Source of the DNA: Verrucolacustris sp044348085
GTDB lineage: Bacteria > Verrucomicrobiota > Verrucomicrobiia > Methylacidiphilales > Verrucolacustridaceae
Reading direction: 5' to 3'
Assembly: GCA_044348085.1 (NCBI GenBank)
Contig: JBIKTM010000001.1
Span: 164,096 to 228,095, forward strand
DNA length: 64,000 nt
In this document: one piece after another, positions 1-7,184 of the stretch
Layout of the letters: each line of letters starts with the position of its first letter
Position numbering within the stretch: position 1 is the stretch's first letter
The notes under the pieces: model-generated
Told to the model about the DNA's origin: nothing
Databases searched by the model: none
What the model saw: only the letters and a program-made list of their open reading frames with translations
Translations under genes and position numbers: made by a program

Positions 1-20
1 CACTTGCCTCGTCCTAATTC

Positions 21-1040
21 ATGGACAGATCTAAAGAACTTAAAGAAGCAGCCCGAACTCTTGGTTTCGATGCGATCGGCATTGTGGAGGCCCAAGCTCC
101 CCAAGGTGCCGACCACCTCAAGGATTGGCTCAAGCTTTCCTATCAGGGCGAAATGGGTTGGATGGCGCGGCGACCCGAAATTCGAAGTGATCCCCGCCAA
201 TACGATCCACTCGCGAAAACAATTATCGTCGCAGGTGTCACGAGTCACCAAACCTCTACCCCTTCTAGGCGCGGCAGAATCGCCGCATACGCCCAAGGCC
301 TCGATTACCATGACATCCTTCGAAATAAGTTAGAAAGATTAGCGCAAAAAACCTTGGTCATATGGGGCGCGCATTACCGGATATGTGTCGACTCATCACC
401 CCTCATGGAAAAACCCCTAGCAGCTATGGCAGGACTCGGTTGGCAGGGAAAAAACACCCTACTCATTCACCCACAACACGGCCCTTGGTTAATGCTTGGC
501 TGTATACTCACCGATCTCATATTTACGGCTGACTCACCCTCGAGTGACCACTGCGGCACTTGCACGCGTTGCCTCGATGCCTGTCCCACGCAAGCCTTTC
601 CTCAGCCCTACGTTCTAGATGCACGTCGCTGTCTCGCGTACCTCACCATAGAACACCCCGGCTCGATCCCTGAAGAGTTCAGGCCTTTCGTTGGGGACAG
701 ACTTTTTGGCTGTGACGAGTGCTTGGATGTCTGTCCTTGGAACCGTCACGCCCAACAATCACGTGAACTCAGCCTATCTCCCATTCCCCGATCTGATCTT
801 CCAGAAATGCTTGAATGGGATGAGACCCGCTTCCGAAAAGAATTTCGCGGTACACCTATTTTTCGGCTCAAACGAGGAAGGTGGCTAAGAAATATCTGTG
901 TCGTACTTGGAAACATTGGAACGAAAGATGACCTTCCCGCTCTGGAAAAGGCAACCCAAGACAAAGATCCTTTAGTTCGCGAACACGCCCTTTGGGGGAA
1001 GCTTCAAATTACCAAGAGAAACCAAACAGACAAAAACTAG
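21..1040 (+). CDS. queG: Epoxyqueuosine reductase QueG
   Basis: Likely carries out the last step of queuosine synthesis, reducing epoxyqueuosine in the tRNA wobble position with a cobalamin and two [4Fe-4S] clusters; cytoplasmic. The 339-residue protein has the two ferredoxin-like Cys clusters of the family: CGTCTRCLDACP (Cys178, 181, 184, 188) and CDECLDVCPWN (Cys231, 234, 238). The N-terminal part (GFDAIGI, LGWQGKNTLLIH) is the cobalamin-binding half, and a short HEAT-like tail follows. Length is slightly below the usual 350-380. The ATG at 21 is the first start in the window. Its stop lies in a CTAG shared with the stop of the convergent lipoprotein gene. Family call is secure. Confidence 0.93.
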   Translation: MDRSKELKEAARTLGFDAIGIVEAQAPQGADHLKDWLKLSYQGEMGWMARRPEIRSDPRQYDPLAKTIIVAGVTSHQTSTPSRRGRIAAYAQGLDYHDILRNKLERLAQKTLVIWGAHYRICVDSSPLMEKPLAAMAGLGWQGKNTLLIHPQHGPWLMLGCILTDLIFTADSPSSDHCGTCTRCLDACPTQAFPQPYVLDARRCLAYLTIEHPGSIPEEFRPFVGDRLFGCDECLDVCPWNRHAQQSRELSLSPIPRSDLPEMLEWDETRFRKEFRGTPIFRLKRGRWLRNICVVLGNIGTKDDLPALEKATQDKDPLVREHALWGKLQITKRNQTDKN

Positions 1041-1840
1041 GACCTAGGCTTCTTGTCCACCTTTTCAACAGGGGGAAGAAGTGTTTTCAACTCCTCCGTC
1101 TTGGGTTTCGTGTCTTCCGCTTGAGGAGCAGTCACCTGTTCCCCCGTTAAGTATCCTTTTTCAACAAGTGAATCAGCAAAAGTCGAATTCGCATCTGGCG
1201 GATAAATTCGATAGGCAGAAGTGACAAATTCAGTCGCTGCGACCTTATCATTCCTGTGAAAAGCCTCAGCCGCTTTAGAGAAATAGTAAATCGGGCTATT
1301 GGGACTGGGCTTCAATGAATCAAGAAAGCTATTCGCTTTTGATGTATTTCCTTCCAAAAGATCGCAAAGATAAATTTTGTAAAGACCAAGGTCATTACTG
1401 GGTTGGCTATTGATGAAAATCTGGAACTTCTCGCGCGCCTCTGGATATTTATTATTGAGAAACAGAACCTCTCCCAAATTAAATTGAGCCATAGGAAGAT
1501 CGGGTTCCAATTTAAGGGCGAGCCGAAACGCCTCCTCTGCCTTTGCCCAATCCCTCTTTCTTGTAAAAATAGCTCCACGTAGGTTGGCGTTGCTGGCTTG
1601 ATTCGGTTTAGCTTGGTCCGACAGCTCCAAAGCTGCCAAGGCCCCATCCAAATCATTACGTGAAAAAGCTTGGGCAGCCTTCACATAAGTCGCGCGGTAC
1701 CGCTCCTCTCCGTCCGCTGGTAACGCCTCCTCGACCTTGGGTTTAGGTGTAGAAACCTCCTCGGATCGACTTTCCTTCTTTCCGCACGCGCTCAAACCCA
1801 AAGAAAATGCGAAACCAAGGATAACAAGGGCAAACCTCAT
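1037..1840 (-). CDS. TPR-repeat lipoprotein
   Basis: Predicted envelope lipoprotein of 267 residues. The N-terminus is a signal peptide with the lipobox LSAC, so Cys19 would be lipidated, followed by a charged and Pro/Glu-rich linker. Residues about 45-235 form tetratricopeptide helices (for example AALELSDQAKPNQASNANLRGA and PDLPMAQFNLGEVLFLNNKYPEA segments), a scaffold for protein contacts. No catalytic motif is visible. It may help assemble an envelope complex, but nothing nearby names a partner. It converges on queG, and the stop codons share four bases. The upstream spacer to the divergent epimerase is short (under 90 bases). Confidence 0.75.
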   Translation of the reverse strand: MRFALVILGFAFSLGLSACGKKESRSEEVSTPKPKVEEALPADGEERYRATYVKAAQAFSRNDLDGALAALELSDQAKPNQASNANLRGAIFTRKRDWAKAEEAFRLALKLEPDLPMAQFNLGEVLFLNNKYPEAREKFQIFINSQPSNDLGLYKIYLCDLLEGNTSKANSFLDSLKPSPNSPIYYFSKAAEAFHRNDKVAATEFVTSAYRIYPPDANSTFADSLVEKGYLTGEQVTAPQAEDTKPKTEELKTLLPPVEKVDKKPRS

Positions 1841-1927
1841 ACATATAGCCTCCCAGAACAGATAGTGTGGCTCAAACCAATTTTACTGGTCTTTTCAAAA
1901 GCACCCCATCGGGCAAAGTTGGTTTCC

Positions 1928-2821
1928 ATGAAATTCCTTGTCACAGGAGGAGCGGGCTTTATCGGAAGCCATCTTGTCCGCCGCCTCCTGCACCACGGCC
2001 CAGTCACTGTTCTAGATAATCTGAGCTCAGGAAACCGCAAAAATCTGGCCGATTTAAAATACGACTGGATCGAAGGTTCGATCCTAGATCCACACCTTCT
2101 CGCCCAATCCCTTATTGGCGTGACCCATGTCTTCCACCTGGCGGCTATGGTTAGCGTTCCTGAATCCGTCCAAAACCCATTGGAATGCCAGCGAATTAAT
2201 ATCGACGGCACTCGCCAACTTCTTGAAGCAGCCGCACACGCAGGTGCTCAACGTCTCGTCCTAGCCAGTTCCTGCGCTATCTACGGGAACGAACCCACCA
2301 TGCCGAAAGTTGAAACCCTGCCTCCTGCCCCAGCTAGCCCCTATGCCGAGTCAAAACTTGCAGGCGAAAAACTCTGCTCGGCCGGCCCCCTATCAGCAGT
2401 GTCACTGCGTTTTTTTAATGTCTACGGCCCGAACCAAGACCCTCGTGGCCCCTACGCAGCCGCCGTTCCCCGATTTTTTGAGGCCGCCCTTGCAGGAACT
2501 CCACTTACCCTTCACGGAGATGGCCTGCAAACTCGAGACTTTGTTTTTGTCGACGATGTAACCTCAGCCCTCACCCACGTTGCCTTTCATTCCGAACTTC
2601 AGGGAGTCTTCAACGTCGCATCAGGCCAATCCACATCCATCCTCCAACTTGCCCAAGCCATCTTATCCCTAACCCGTTCCTCCTCCCCCATCACTCACAC
2701 CTCTGCCCGCCCCGCCGACGTTCGCTTCTCCTCCGCATCCATTCAGCGAATCGGTGCAACGGGTTGGTCTCCTAAATTTTCACTCTCACAAGGCTTGCCG
2801 CACCTGCTTCCAAAAAAGTAA
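1928..2821 (+). CDS. NAD-dependent epimerase/dehydratase (UDP-glucose 4-epimerase-like)
   Basis: Extended short-chain dehydrogenase acting on a nucleotide sugar, likely for surface polysaccharide. The protein (297 residues from this start) begins directly with the Rossmann motif TGGAGFIGS at residues 6-14; the active-site YAESK (Tyr139, Lys143) follows a SSCAIYG strand, and RFFNVYGPNQDP is the typical GalE/RfbB-like loop. The open frame extends upstream to 1865, but that extra N-terminus precedes the nucleotide-binding strand and is unlikely to be real. The substrate cannot be told from sequence alone: GalE, Gne or a 4,6-dehydratase are possible. No other sugar genes adjoin it. Confidence 0.82.
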   Translation: MKFLVTGGAGFIGSHLVRRLLHHGPVTVLDNLSSGNRKNLADLKYDWIEGSILDPHLLAQSLIGVTHVFHLAAMVSVPESVQNPLECQRINIDGTRQLLEAAAHAGAQRLVLASSCAIYGNEPTMPKVETLPPAPASPYAESKLAGEKLCSAGPLSAVSLRFFNVYGPNQDPRGPYAAAVPRFFEAALAGTPLTLHGDGLQTRDFVFVDDVTSALTHVAFHSELQGVFNVASGQSTSILQLAQAILSLTRSSSPITHTSARPADVRFSSASIQRIGATGWSPKFSLSQGLPHLLPKK

Positions 2822-2866
2822 ATCATTCCCACCCGCCTTTTCTCGCCCCCACCCCCCTTCTCATCG

Positions 2867-2872
2867 TAGAGT
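2867..2872 (+). promoter_or_regulatory. Possible -10 box for tRNA-Leu(UAA)
   Basis: TAGAGT ends 8 bases before the mature tRNA. A TAGAAT-like hexamer occurs at the same distance before two other tRNA genes here (7005 and 36370). No good -35 box is visible in this pyrimidine-rich stretch, so the call is weak. Confidence 0.35.
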
Positions 2873-2880
2873 GTCCCCCT

Positions 2881-2965
2881 GCCCGGGTGGTGGAATGGCA
2901 GACACAAGGGACTTAAAATCCCTTGGGGAGAAATCCCCGTGCGGGTTCGACCCCCGCCCCGGGCA
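2881..2965 (+). tRNA. tRNA-Leu (anticodon UAA)
   Basis: An 85-base cloverleaf: acceptor stem GCCCGGG pairs with CCCGGGC, the anticodon loop CTTAAAA gives UAA, the long variable arm (TTGGGGAGAAATCCCCGT) is that of a class II tRNA, and the T arm is GCGGG-TTCGACC-CCCGC. The discriminator base is A at 2965; CCA is not encoded. It reads UUA codons. Confidence 0.97.
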
Positions 2966-3032
2966 CACTTTCTTTTCCCTATCCCCGTTCCAGAGTTGCC
3001 CCACTCGCCGACGTGTGTATTTTCGTAACCCT

Positions 3033-3263
3033 ATGGCTGACAAGACCCGCATATTAAAAGAAAACGTCCCCGGCAAATGGTACGTCGACGATAGCTGTAC
3101 TCCGTGCCACGTATGCCTCGAAGAAGCTCCGAAGCTTTTGAAATATAACGAGGACCAAACCTACGTCTATTTCTTCAAACAGCCCGAATCTGCTGATGAG
3201 TTGGACGCCGCCCAACGTGCCCTAGATATTTGCCCAACAGGTTCCATCGGAAACGATAATTAA
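3033..3263 (+). CDS. Small [4Fe-4S] ferredoxin
   Basis: A 76-residue soluble electron carrier. Cys22, Cys25 and Cys28 (CTPCHVC) with Cys67 (CPTG) would bind one [4Fe-4S] cluster; the Cys set for a second cluster is absent, as in the single-cluster ferredoxins of Thermotoga type. The ATG at 3033 is chosen because the longer open frame (from 2754) runs through the tRNA-Leu gene. It ends two bases before the start of the flavoprotein reductase gene, so the two are almost certainly co-transcribed and may exchange electrons. The final acceptor is unknown; sulfite or nitrite reduction is one possibility. Confidence 0.82.
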   Translation: MADKTRILKENVPGKWYVDDSCTPCHVCLEEAPKLLKYNEDQTYVYFFKQPESADELDAAQRALDICPTGSIGNDN

Positions 3264-3265
3264 CC

Positions 3266-4396
3266 ATGTCCGCAACCCCCACTCCTACCTCCGCCCCTGC
3301 TTTCAATAGAAATAATCCCTTCTCCTCGAAGTTGCGCGAAAACCGGCGGTTGAACCAACACGGCTCCAGCAAAGACACCCGACACATCGTAATTGAACTC
3401 GGCTCGGACGGTCCAACGTACATTTGTGGCGACTCCCTTGGAGTTGTCCCACGAAACCCTGAATCCTTGGTTCGTGAATTCACTGAAAAATTAGGACTTC
3501 ATGAAGACGCTAACCTGCATGAGACCCTCGCCACCTCCGCCATTCTCAATCGTGTCGGGAAAAAGTTTGTTAAAGCAGTGGCGGAAAAAGCCTCGGGCCC
3601 CTCACGTGATAAATTGCAAGCGATCTGTGCAGATGAAAAAAAACTCGATGAGTATGTTTTTGATCGAGATGTGGTCGACGTTCTTCACGACGCCCCAGGA
3701 GTTCATTTAGAGCCTTCGGAAATTCCCGGCCTCCTCAACAAAATTGCACCTCGTCTCTACTCAATCGCCTCCTCACCTGATCACCGTCGGGGTGAAGTCC
3801 ATCTGACCGTCGCTCTCGTCCAGTACACTTCGCACGGAAGAAATAAAAGAGGACTCGCGTCCGGATACCTTGCGGACTTACCCGATCAAGCCAAGGTACC
3901 GGTTTACGTTCAGCCCACACGCCACTTTCATCTTCCTCCTTCCGACAAGGATATCATCATGGTCGGACCTGGAACAGGAATCGCCCCGTTCCGTGCCTTT
4001 CTTCAGCACCGCGCTCAACACGGACACACGGGACGGAACTGGCTCTTTTTTGGAGATCAACATGCCAAGAGTGACTTCCTTTACGGCGACGAATTCTCTG
4101 CGGCCCAAAAAGCGGGGCACCTGCACAAGCTCTCTACAGCCTTCTCTCGAGATCAGTCCGAAAAGATTTACGTCCAACACAGAATGGAGCAAGAGGGAGC
4201 TGAACTCTGGAAGTGGCTCGAAAGAGGGGCTTACTTCTACGTGTGTGGCGATGCCAAAAGAATGGCCAAGGATGTCCACGCGGCATTACTTCAGATCGTG
4301 TCCCGACATGGTGGAAAAACCCCTGAACAGGCTGACGAGTGGGTCTCTGTTACCTTTGCAAAATCAGAAAAGCGTTATCTGAAGGACGTATACTAA
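3266..4396 (+). CDS. NADPH-dependent flavoprotein reductase (CysJ C-terminal type, no flavodoxin domain)
   Basis: Ferredoxin-NADP reductase-like enzyme of 376 residues, matching the FAD/NADPH half of sulfite reductase flavoprotein CysJ. Visible are an insertion domain (residues about 60-150), the FAD motif RLYSIASSP near residue 163, the NADPH motif GPGTGIAPFRAF near 234, YVCGDAKRMAKDV near 330 and the C-terminal VY ending typical of the family. The flavodoxin-like FMN domain that CysJ carries at its N-terminus is missing. The ferredoxin gene two bases upstream may replace that FMN domain as electron carrier (inference). No sulfite reductase hemoprotein gene lies in the window. Confidence 0.82.
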   Translation: MSATPTPTSAPAFNRNNPFSSKLRENRRLNQHGSSKDTRHIVIELGSDGPTYICGDSLGVVPRNPESLVREFTEKLGLHEDANLHETLATSAILNRVGKKFVKAVAEKASGPSRDKLQAICADEKKLDEYVFDRDVVDVLHDAPGVHLEPSEIPGLLNKIAPRLYSIASSPDHRRGEVHLTVALVQYTSHGRNKRGLASGYLADLPDQAKVPVYVQPTRHFHLPPSDKDIIMVGPGTGIAPFRAFLQHRAQHGHTGRNWLFFGDQHAKSDFLYGDEFSAAQKAGHLHKLSTAFSRDQSEKIYVQHRMEQEGAELWKWLERGAYFYVCGDAKRMAKDVHAALLQIVSRHGGKTPEQADEWVSVTFAKSEKRYLKDVY

Positions 4397-4401
4397 TTTT
4401 C

Positions 4402-4632
4402 ATGGCTCGTCGCTCCAGTTCGGGAAATCTTTTTGTCGGATGTGTGGCGGGTGCACTCGTGTTGATTGGCATCGCTCTCTATTTACGGGATCGCGGTCTC
4501 CTTCGACTTCCCGAACCCACCCCACAAGCTCCAGCCCAGCGGGCTGAAGATCTTGCTAAAAAGTATCCTGACGCAGAGGTCTTCTCGGCTCCAGAAGTAG
4601 ATAAAAAAAAAGTGAAGTCCCCCCGCCCGTAA
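4402..4632 (+). CDS. Membrane-anchor N-terminus of the L,D-transpeptidase (frame 1 part)
   Basis: A 76-residue reading frame starting at the ATG five bases after the reductase stop. It has a basic N-terminus, one membrane segment (residues about 9-26: LFVGCVAGALVLIGIALYL) and a Pro/Ala-rich stalk, then ends just after an A9 run. The next frame is open from 4605 and continues with a Pro-rich linker into the L,D-transpeptidase that otherwise starts at 4695 without a signal or anchor. I therefore read this as the missing N-terminus of that enzyme, separated by a one-base frame difference. It could also be a real short protein, but that is less likely. Confidence 0.6.
   Translation: MARRSSSGNLFVGCVAGALVLIGIALYLRDRGLLRLPEPTPQAPAQRAEDLAKKYPDAEVFSAPEVDKKKVKSPRP
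4603..4611 (+). other. A9 run at the frame change (possible slippage site)
   Basis: Nine consecutive A residues in the codons GAT AAA AAA AAA GTG. Backing up one base here moves the ribosome or polymerase from the anchor frame (open 4402-4632) into the transpeptidase frame (open 4605-5591). A runs of this length are known substrates for transcriptional slippage and -1 ribosomal frameshifting; an indel mutation or read error would look the same. Confidence 0.5.
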
Positions 4633-4694
4633 CCCCATCGGTCCCTCCCAAACCTATCCCACCGCCCCAAATCGAAGGCCCCCCACCGCCCCCG

Positions 4695-5591
4695 ATGGGC
4701 AAAGAAGTTCGCCGGGCTGAACCTATCGCGACTGACAAACCTCGCGATACGATTGAGATGGCGGGCTGGCAAACTCTCCTCGATCGCCTCAACTTCTCAT
4801 GCGGAACAATTGACGGACATTTTGCCAAACGAAGTCGCCGGGCGATTACCCAATTTCAGATTCATCGCGCCCTCGCCACCACAGGCGAAATCGATATTGA
4901 AACTCGGATCAACCTAGGAAAACCTGGAGACGCTTACTCGGATTACACAGTGACAGAGGAGGACCTCCGGCATGTGATCCCTAAACCCAAAGGGTTTTTA
5001 GCCATGAGCAAAATACCCACTCTCGACTACAATGACCCCTGGGAAATGCTCGCGGAAAAAACACACTCCACCCCATCCTTCCTTAAGGAGCTTAATTCGA
5101 GCGTCACAAACCTTGTCGTCGGAACCCAACTCACCCTCCCAAATTTAGAAGGGACGCGGAAACTTCCACCCGTATCACGGATCGTCATTATGATTTCCGA
5201 AACAACACTACTTGCCTTTGATACAAATAATAAGGTTGTTGCCTGTTTTCCCTGCTCAATCGCGGCTGATAAAACCAAAGTCCCTAACTTACCCCTCACC
5301 GTAGCCAATATTGCACCCAACCCTAACTACACCTTCGATCCCAAAGTCCTGACCGTTGTTGCGCAACAGGAGGGCATCACTAATAAGTTGGTCCTTCCTC
5401 CAGGGCCCAATAATCCCGTCGGAACAGCTTGGATCGGACTTTCCCTTCAAGGCTACGGCATTCATGGCACACCTGAACCTGAAGATATATCTCGGACCGG
5501 TTCCCACGGCTGTTTTCGGCTTGCGAATTGGAATGCCTCAAAACTCGTTCGTTCTGTTCGTCCGGGAGTTCCTGTCGAAGTCGTTCCTTAG
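4695..5591 (+). CDS. L,D-transpeptidase (YkuD family) with peptidoglycan-binding and LysM-like domains
   Basis: Cross-links peptidoglycan through 3-3 bonds or attaches proteins to it, in the periplasm. From the first ATG in this frame the protein is 298 residues: a peptidoglycan-binding helix bundle (about 22-75, GWQTLLDRLNFSCGTIDG...AITQFQ), a LysM-like region (about 80-150) and the YkuD domain (about 160-298) with the catalytic HGTPEPED...SHGCFRLAN motif; His257 and Cys273 are the active residues. No export signal is present here, although the enzyme must act outside the cytoplasm. The frame is open back to 4605, giving a Pro-rich linker that joins the upstream membrane anchor after a -1 shift at the A9 run. 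Converges on the EEP-family gene. Confidence 0.85.
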   Translation: MGKEVRRAEPIATDKPRDTIEMAGWQTLLDRLNFSCGTIDGHFAKRSRRAITQFQIHRALATTGEIDIETRINLGKPGDAYSDYTVTEEDLRHVIPKPKGFLAMSKIPTLDYNDPWEMLAEKTHSTPSFLKELNSSVTNLVVGTQLTLPNLEGTRKLPPVSRIVIMISETTLLAFDTNNKVVACFPCSIAADKTKVPNLPLTVANIAPNPNYTFDPKVLTVVAQQEGITNKLVLPPGPNNPVGTAWIGLSLQGYGIHGTPEPEDISRTGSHGCFRLANWNASKLVRSVRPGVPVEVVP

Positions 5592-5611
5592 CCCCGCACC
5601 CGCAGAGGTTC

Positions 5612-6550
5612 CTACCATTTCATCCAAACGGGCCAGTGATCACTGGGCACATCCGCACTTTGATCGGCACCTGAAAGAATTCGATTCGACCCCATCCTCT
5701 TTTTCCATCCTGGCGAAAGTAAAATATGGTCAAAGTCGGCAGACGGGTATCCCCTCACTTCATCAGGCCGTACCGTTGCACCCTTCGGCCATGGCAACTC
5801 TTGTGTCACCGATTCCCACCCCTGAGCCAAAAGTCCGCGAATTGTTCTCTCTTTTTTGAACGTAGGATTCTTTAATGAGCAGTTAAAATCTCCCGCTATA
5901 AGAATAGCGTCATGATCCGGATTGAGCCCCCGCTTTTTCCAATCCATCCGCAGATACTCGATCGCCCTCTCTCTCTTTTTTGAGGATGCCTCTCTTCCAC
6001 CACGATTGCTTTTTAAGTGAACCGCATAAACCGTCCAGCGCTCTCCTTTTTTATTTCTCCACTCTACCCCTAAAAATCCACGAACAGGACGATCTGAAGT
6101 CATGGGAAGTAAATCAAAGTCAACCTCCCATGCATCCCTCCAAGGGATTCGACTGCAGATAGCCAGATTCTGAGGCGGGAGCTCTGTGCCCTCATCTTCG
6201 GCACGAGCAAACCGCGTAACAGCCTGCCATGGAAGCTGTGGGGCAATTCGTTTCATTGCTTCCCCACTCAGTACCTCCTGAAAAACCCCGACACTCGGGT
6301 TAAGTCGTTCAATCCACAATTGAATCGCCTGTTCATGTCTCTTTTTTACATGATCGTTCGCGTCAGGACTTTGCCCTGGAAACCAGTGCAGATTCCAACT
6401 CACCCAATGTCTTGGAATCGAAACAGGATAAGTTTTTTCTTCGGGGGAGGAGATTTCTGGGAGCCTCCAGATAGGTGGGGGAAGGTACAAATCCGCATAG
6501 AGCGTCCCAAGAGCTAGGATCCAAGCTAGGAAAGGCATCCAAATCCTCAT
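5612..6550 (-). CDS. Endonuclease/exonuclease/phosphatase family protein
   Basis: Metal-dependent phosphoesterase of the DNase I/EEP fold, 312 residues. The first 18 or so residues form a hydrophobic signal or anchor segment (MRIWMPFLAWILALGTLYA), so it likely works at or outside the inner membrane. Family motifs appear in order: SWNLHW near 51, FQEVL near 90, YAVHLKSNRG near 175, GDFNCS near 220, DFDHILLSPG near 275 and SDHWPVW at the end, covering metal and catalytic His/Asp residues. The substrate (nucleic acid, inositol phosphate or sphingomyelin head group) cannot be decided. It converges with the L,D-transpeptidase with 20 bases between stops. Confidence 0.85.
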   Translation of the reverse strand: MRIWMPFLAWILALGTLYADLYLPPPIWRLPEISSPEEKTYPVSIPRHWVSWNLHWFPGQSPDANDHVKKRHEQAIQLWIERLNPSVGVFQEVLSGEAMKRIAPQLPWQAVTRFARAEDEGTELPPQNLAICSRIPWRDAWEVDFDLLPMTSDRPVRGFLGVEWRNKKGERWTVYAVHLKSNRGGREASSKKRERAIEYLRMDWKKRGLNPDHDAILIAGDFNCSLKNPTFKKERTIRGLLAQGWESVTQELPWPKGATVRPDEVRGYPSADFDHILLSPGWKKRMGSNRILSGADQSADVPSDHWPVWMKW

Positions 6551-6609
6551 ACAAGGATTAAACTGCCGAAACGGTCCAAGGGTTCGGCTAAGTTTTCTTA
6601 AAAGAAACT

Positions 6610-6891
6610 TTAATCCTCTGCATGACGCAAAGGTGGAGGCGAAACGATTCTACTCGCCCCCTGCAAGGTCTGTTTCGGTGTTGCCTCACTCCTGGAGGCC
6701 CCGGCTTTTATTAGCTGGGCCTTCTCATCTTTTTGATTCGCCCACACTAACCCCAGAACACTGACCCCAATAATGAATATAAAAAAAAAGGCCTGGATTT
6801 TTAATTTAAAGGAGTAATCAAGACGATCCCATTTCTCGTCCAAATGGTGACGCCAAGTAAATCCCTTTTTATATTTTAGTTCTTTAGGCAT
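6610..6891 (-). CDS. Small single-span membrane protein, unknown
   Basis: A 93-residue protein with a strongly basic N-terminus (KELKYKKGFTWRHHLDEKWDRLDYSFKLK), one membrane helix at about residues 34-52 (AFFFIFIIGVSVLGLVWAN) and a polar tail rich in Ala, Ser and Pro. I do not recognise a family. The region around it is more AT-rich than the rest of the window. A palindromic AAGTTTTCTTAAAAGAAACTT at 6590-6610 overlaps its stop. The positive-inside rule would leave the N-terminus in the cytoplasm. Confidence 0.5.
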   Translation of the reverse strand: MPKELKYKKGFTWRHHLDEKWDRLDYSFKLKIQAFFFIFIIGVSVLGLVWANQKDEKAQLIKAGASRSEATPKQTLQGASRIVSPPPLRHAED

Positions 6892-7004
6892 ATAAATAGA
6901 TGTTTATTAGAGACTTATAGATTATAATTAATTGCCACATATTTGCCTTATTTCAAGAATTAAAATTAAATATTTCTTCCTCTCGTTTTCTCCCGCTTCT
7001 TTAG

Positions 7005-7010
7005 TAGAAT
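7005..7010 (+). promoter_or_regulatory. Possible -10 box for tRNA-Leu(UAG)
   Basis: TAGAAT ends 8 bases before the tRNA, within an AT-rich gap (6892-7018, 127 bases) that holds no gene. The -35 region is not clear. Confidence 0.4.
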
Positions 7011-7018
7011 CTTAATAC

Positions 7019-7100
7019 GGGCCTGTGGCGAAACTGGCAGACGCGACAGACTTAGGATCTGTTGGGGTAACCCATGGAGGTTCAAGTCCTCTCAGGCCCA
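7019..7100 (+). tRNA. tRNA-Leu (anticodon UAG)
   Basis: An 82-base class II tRNA: acceptor GGGCCTG pairs with CAGGCCC, the anticodon loop CTTAGGA gives UAG, there is a long variable arm (TTGGGGTAACCCAT) and the T arm is GAGG-TTCAAGT-CCTC. Discriminator A at 7100; no encoded CCA. It reads CUA and probably other CUN codons. It is the second leucine tRNA in the window. Confidence 0.97.
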
Positions 7101-7184
7101 CTTTATTCCCTCTTGTTCTCAACTCATTTTCCTATGACATGCTGACGTCTTGGGACTTCCAAGATTCTGCCCGATTCTTTCCCC

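Noticed and set aside
2754..3032. Upstream extension of the ferredoxin reading frame
   Set aside because: It would translate through the tRNA-Leu gene. The ATG at 3033 gives a normal ferredoxin.
6565..6588. Hairpin GCCGAA...TTCGGC after the small membrane protein gene
   Set aside because: Short stem, large loop and no T run, so a terminator is not supported.
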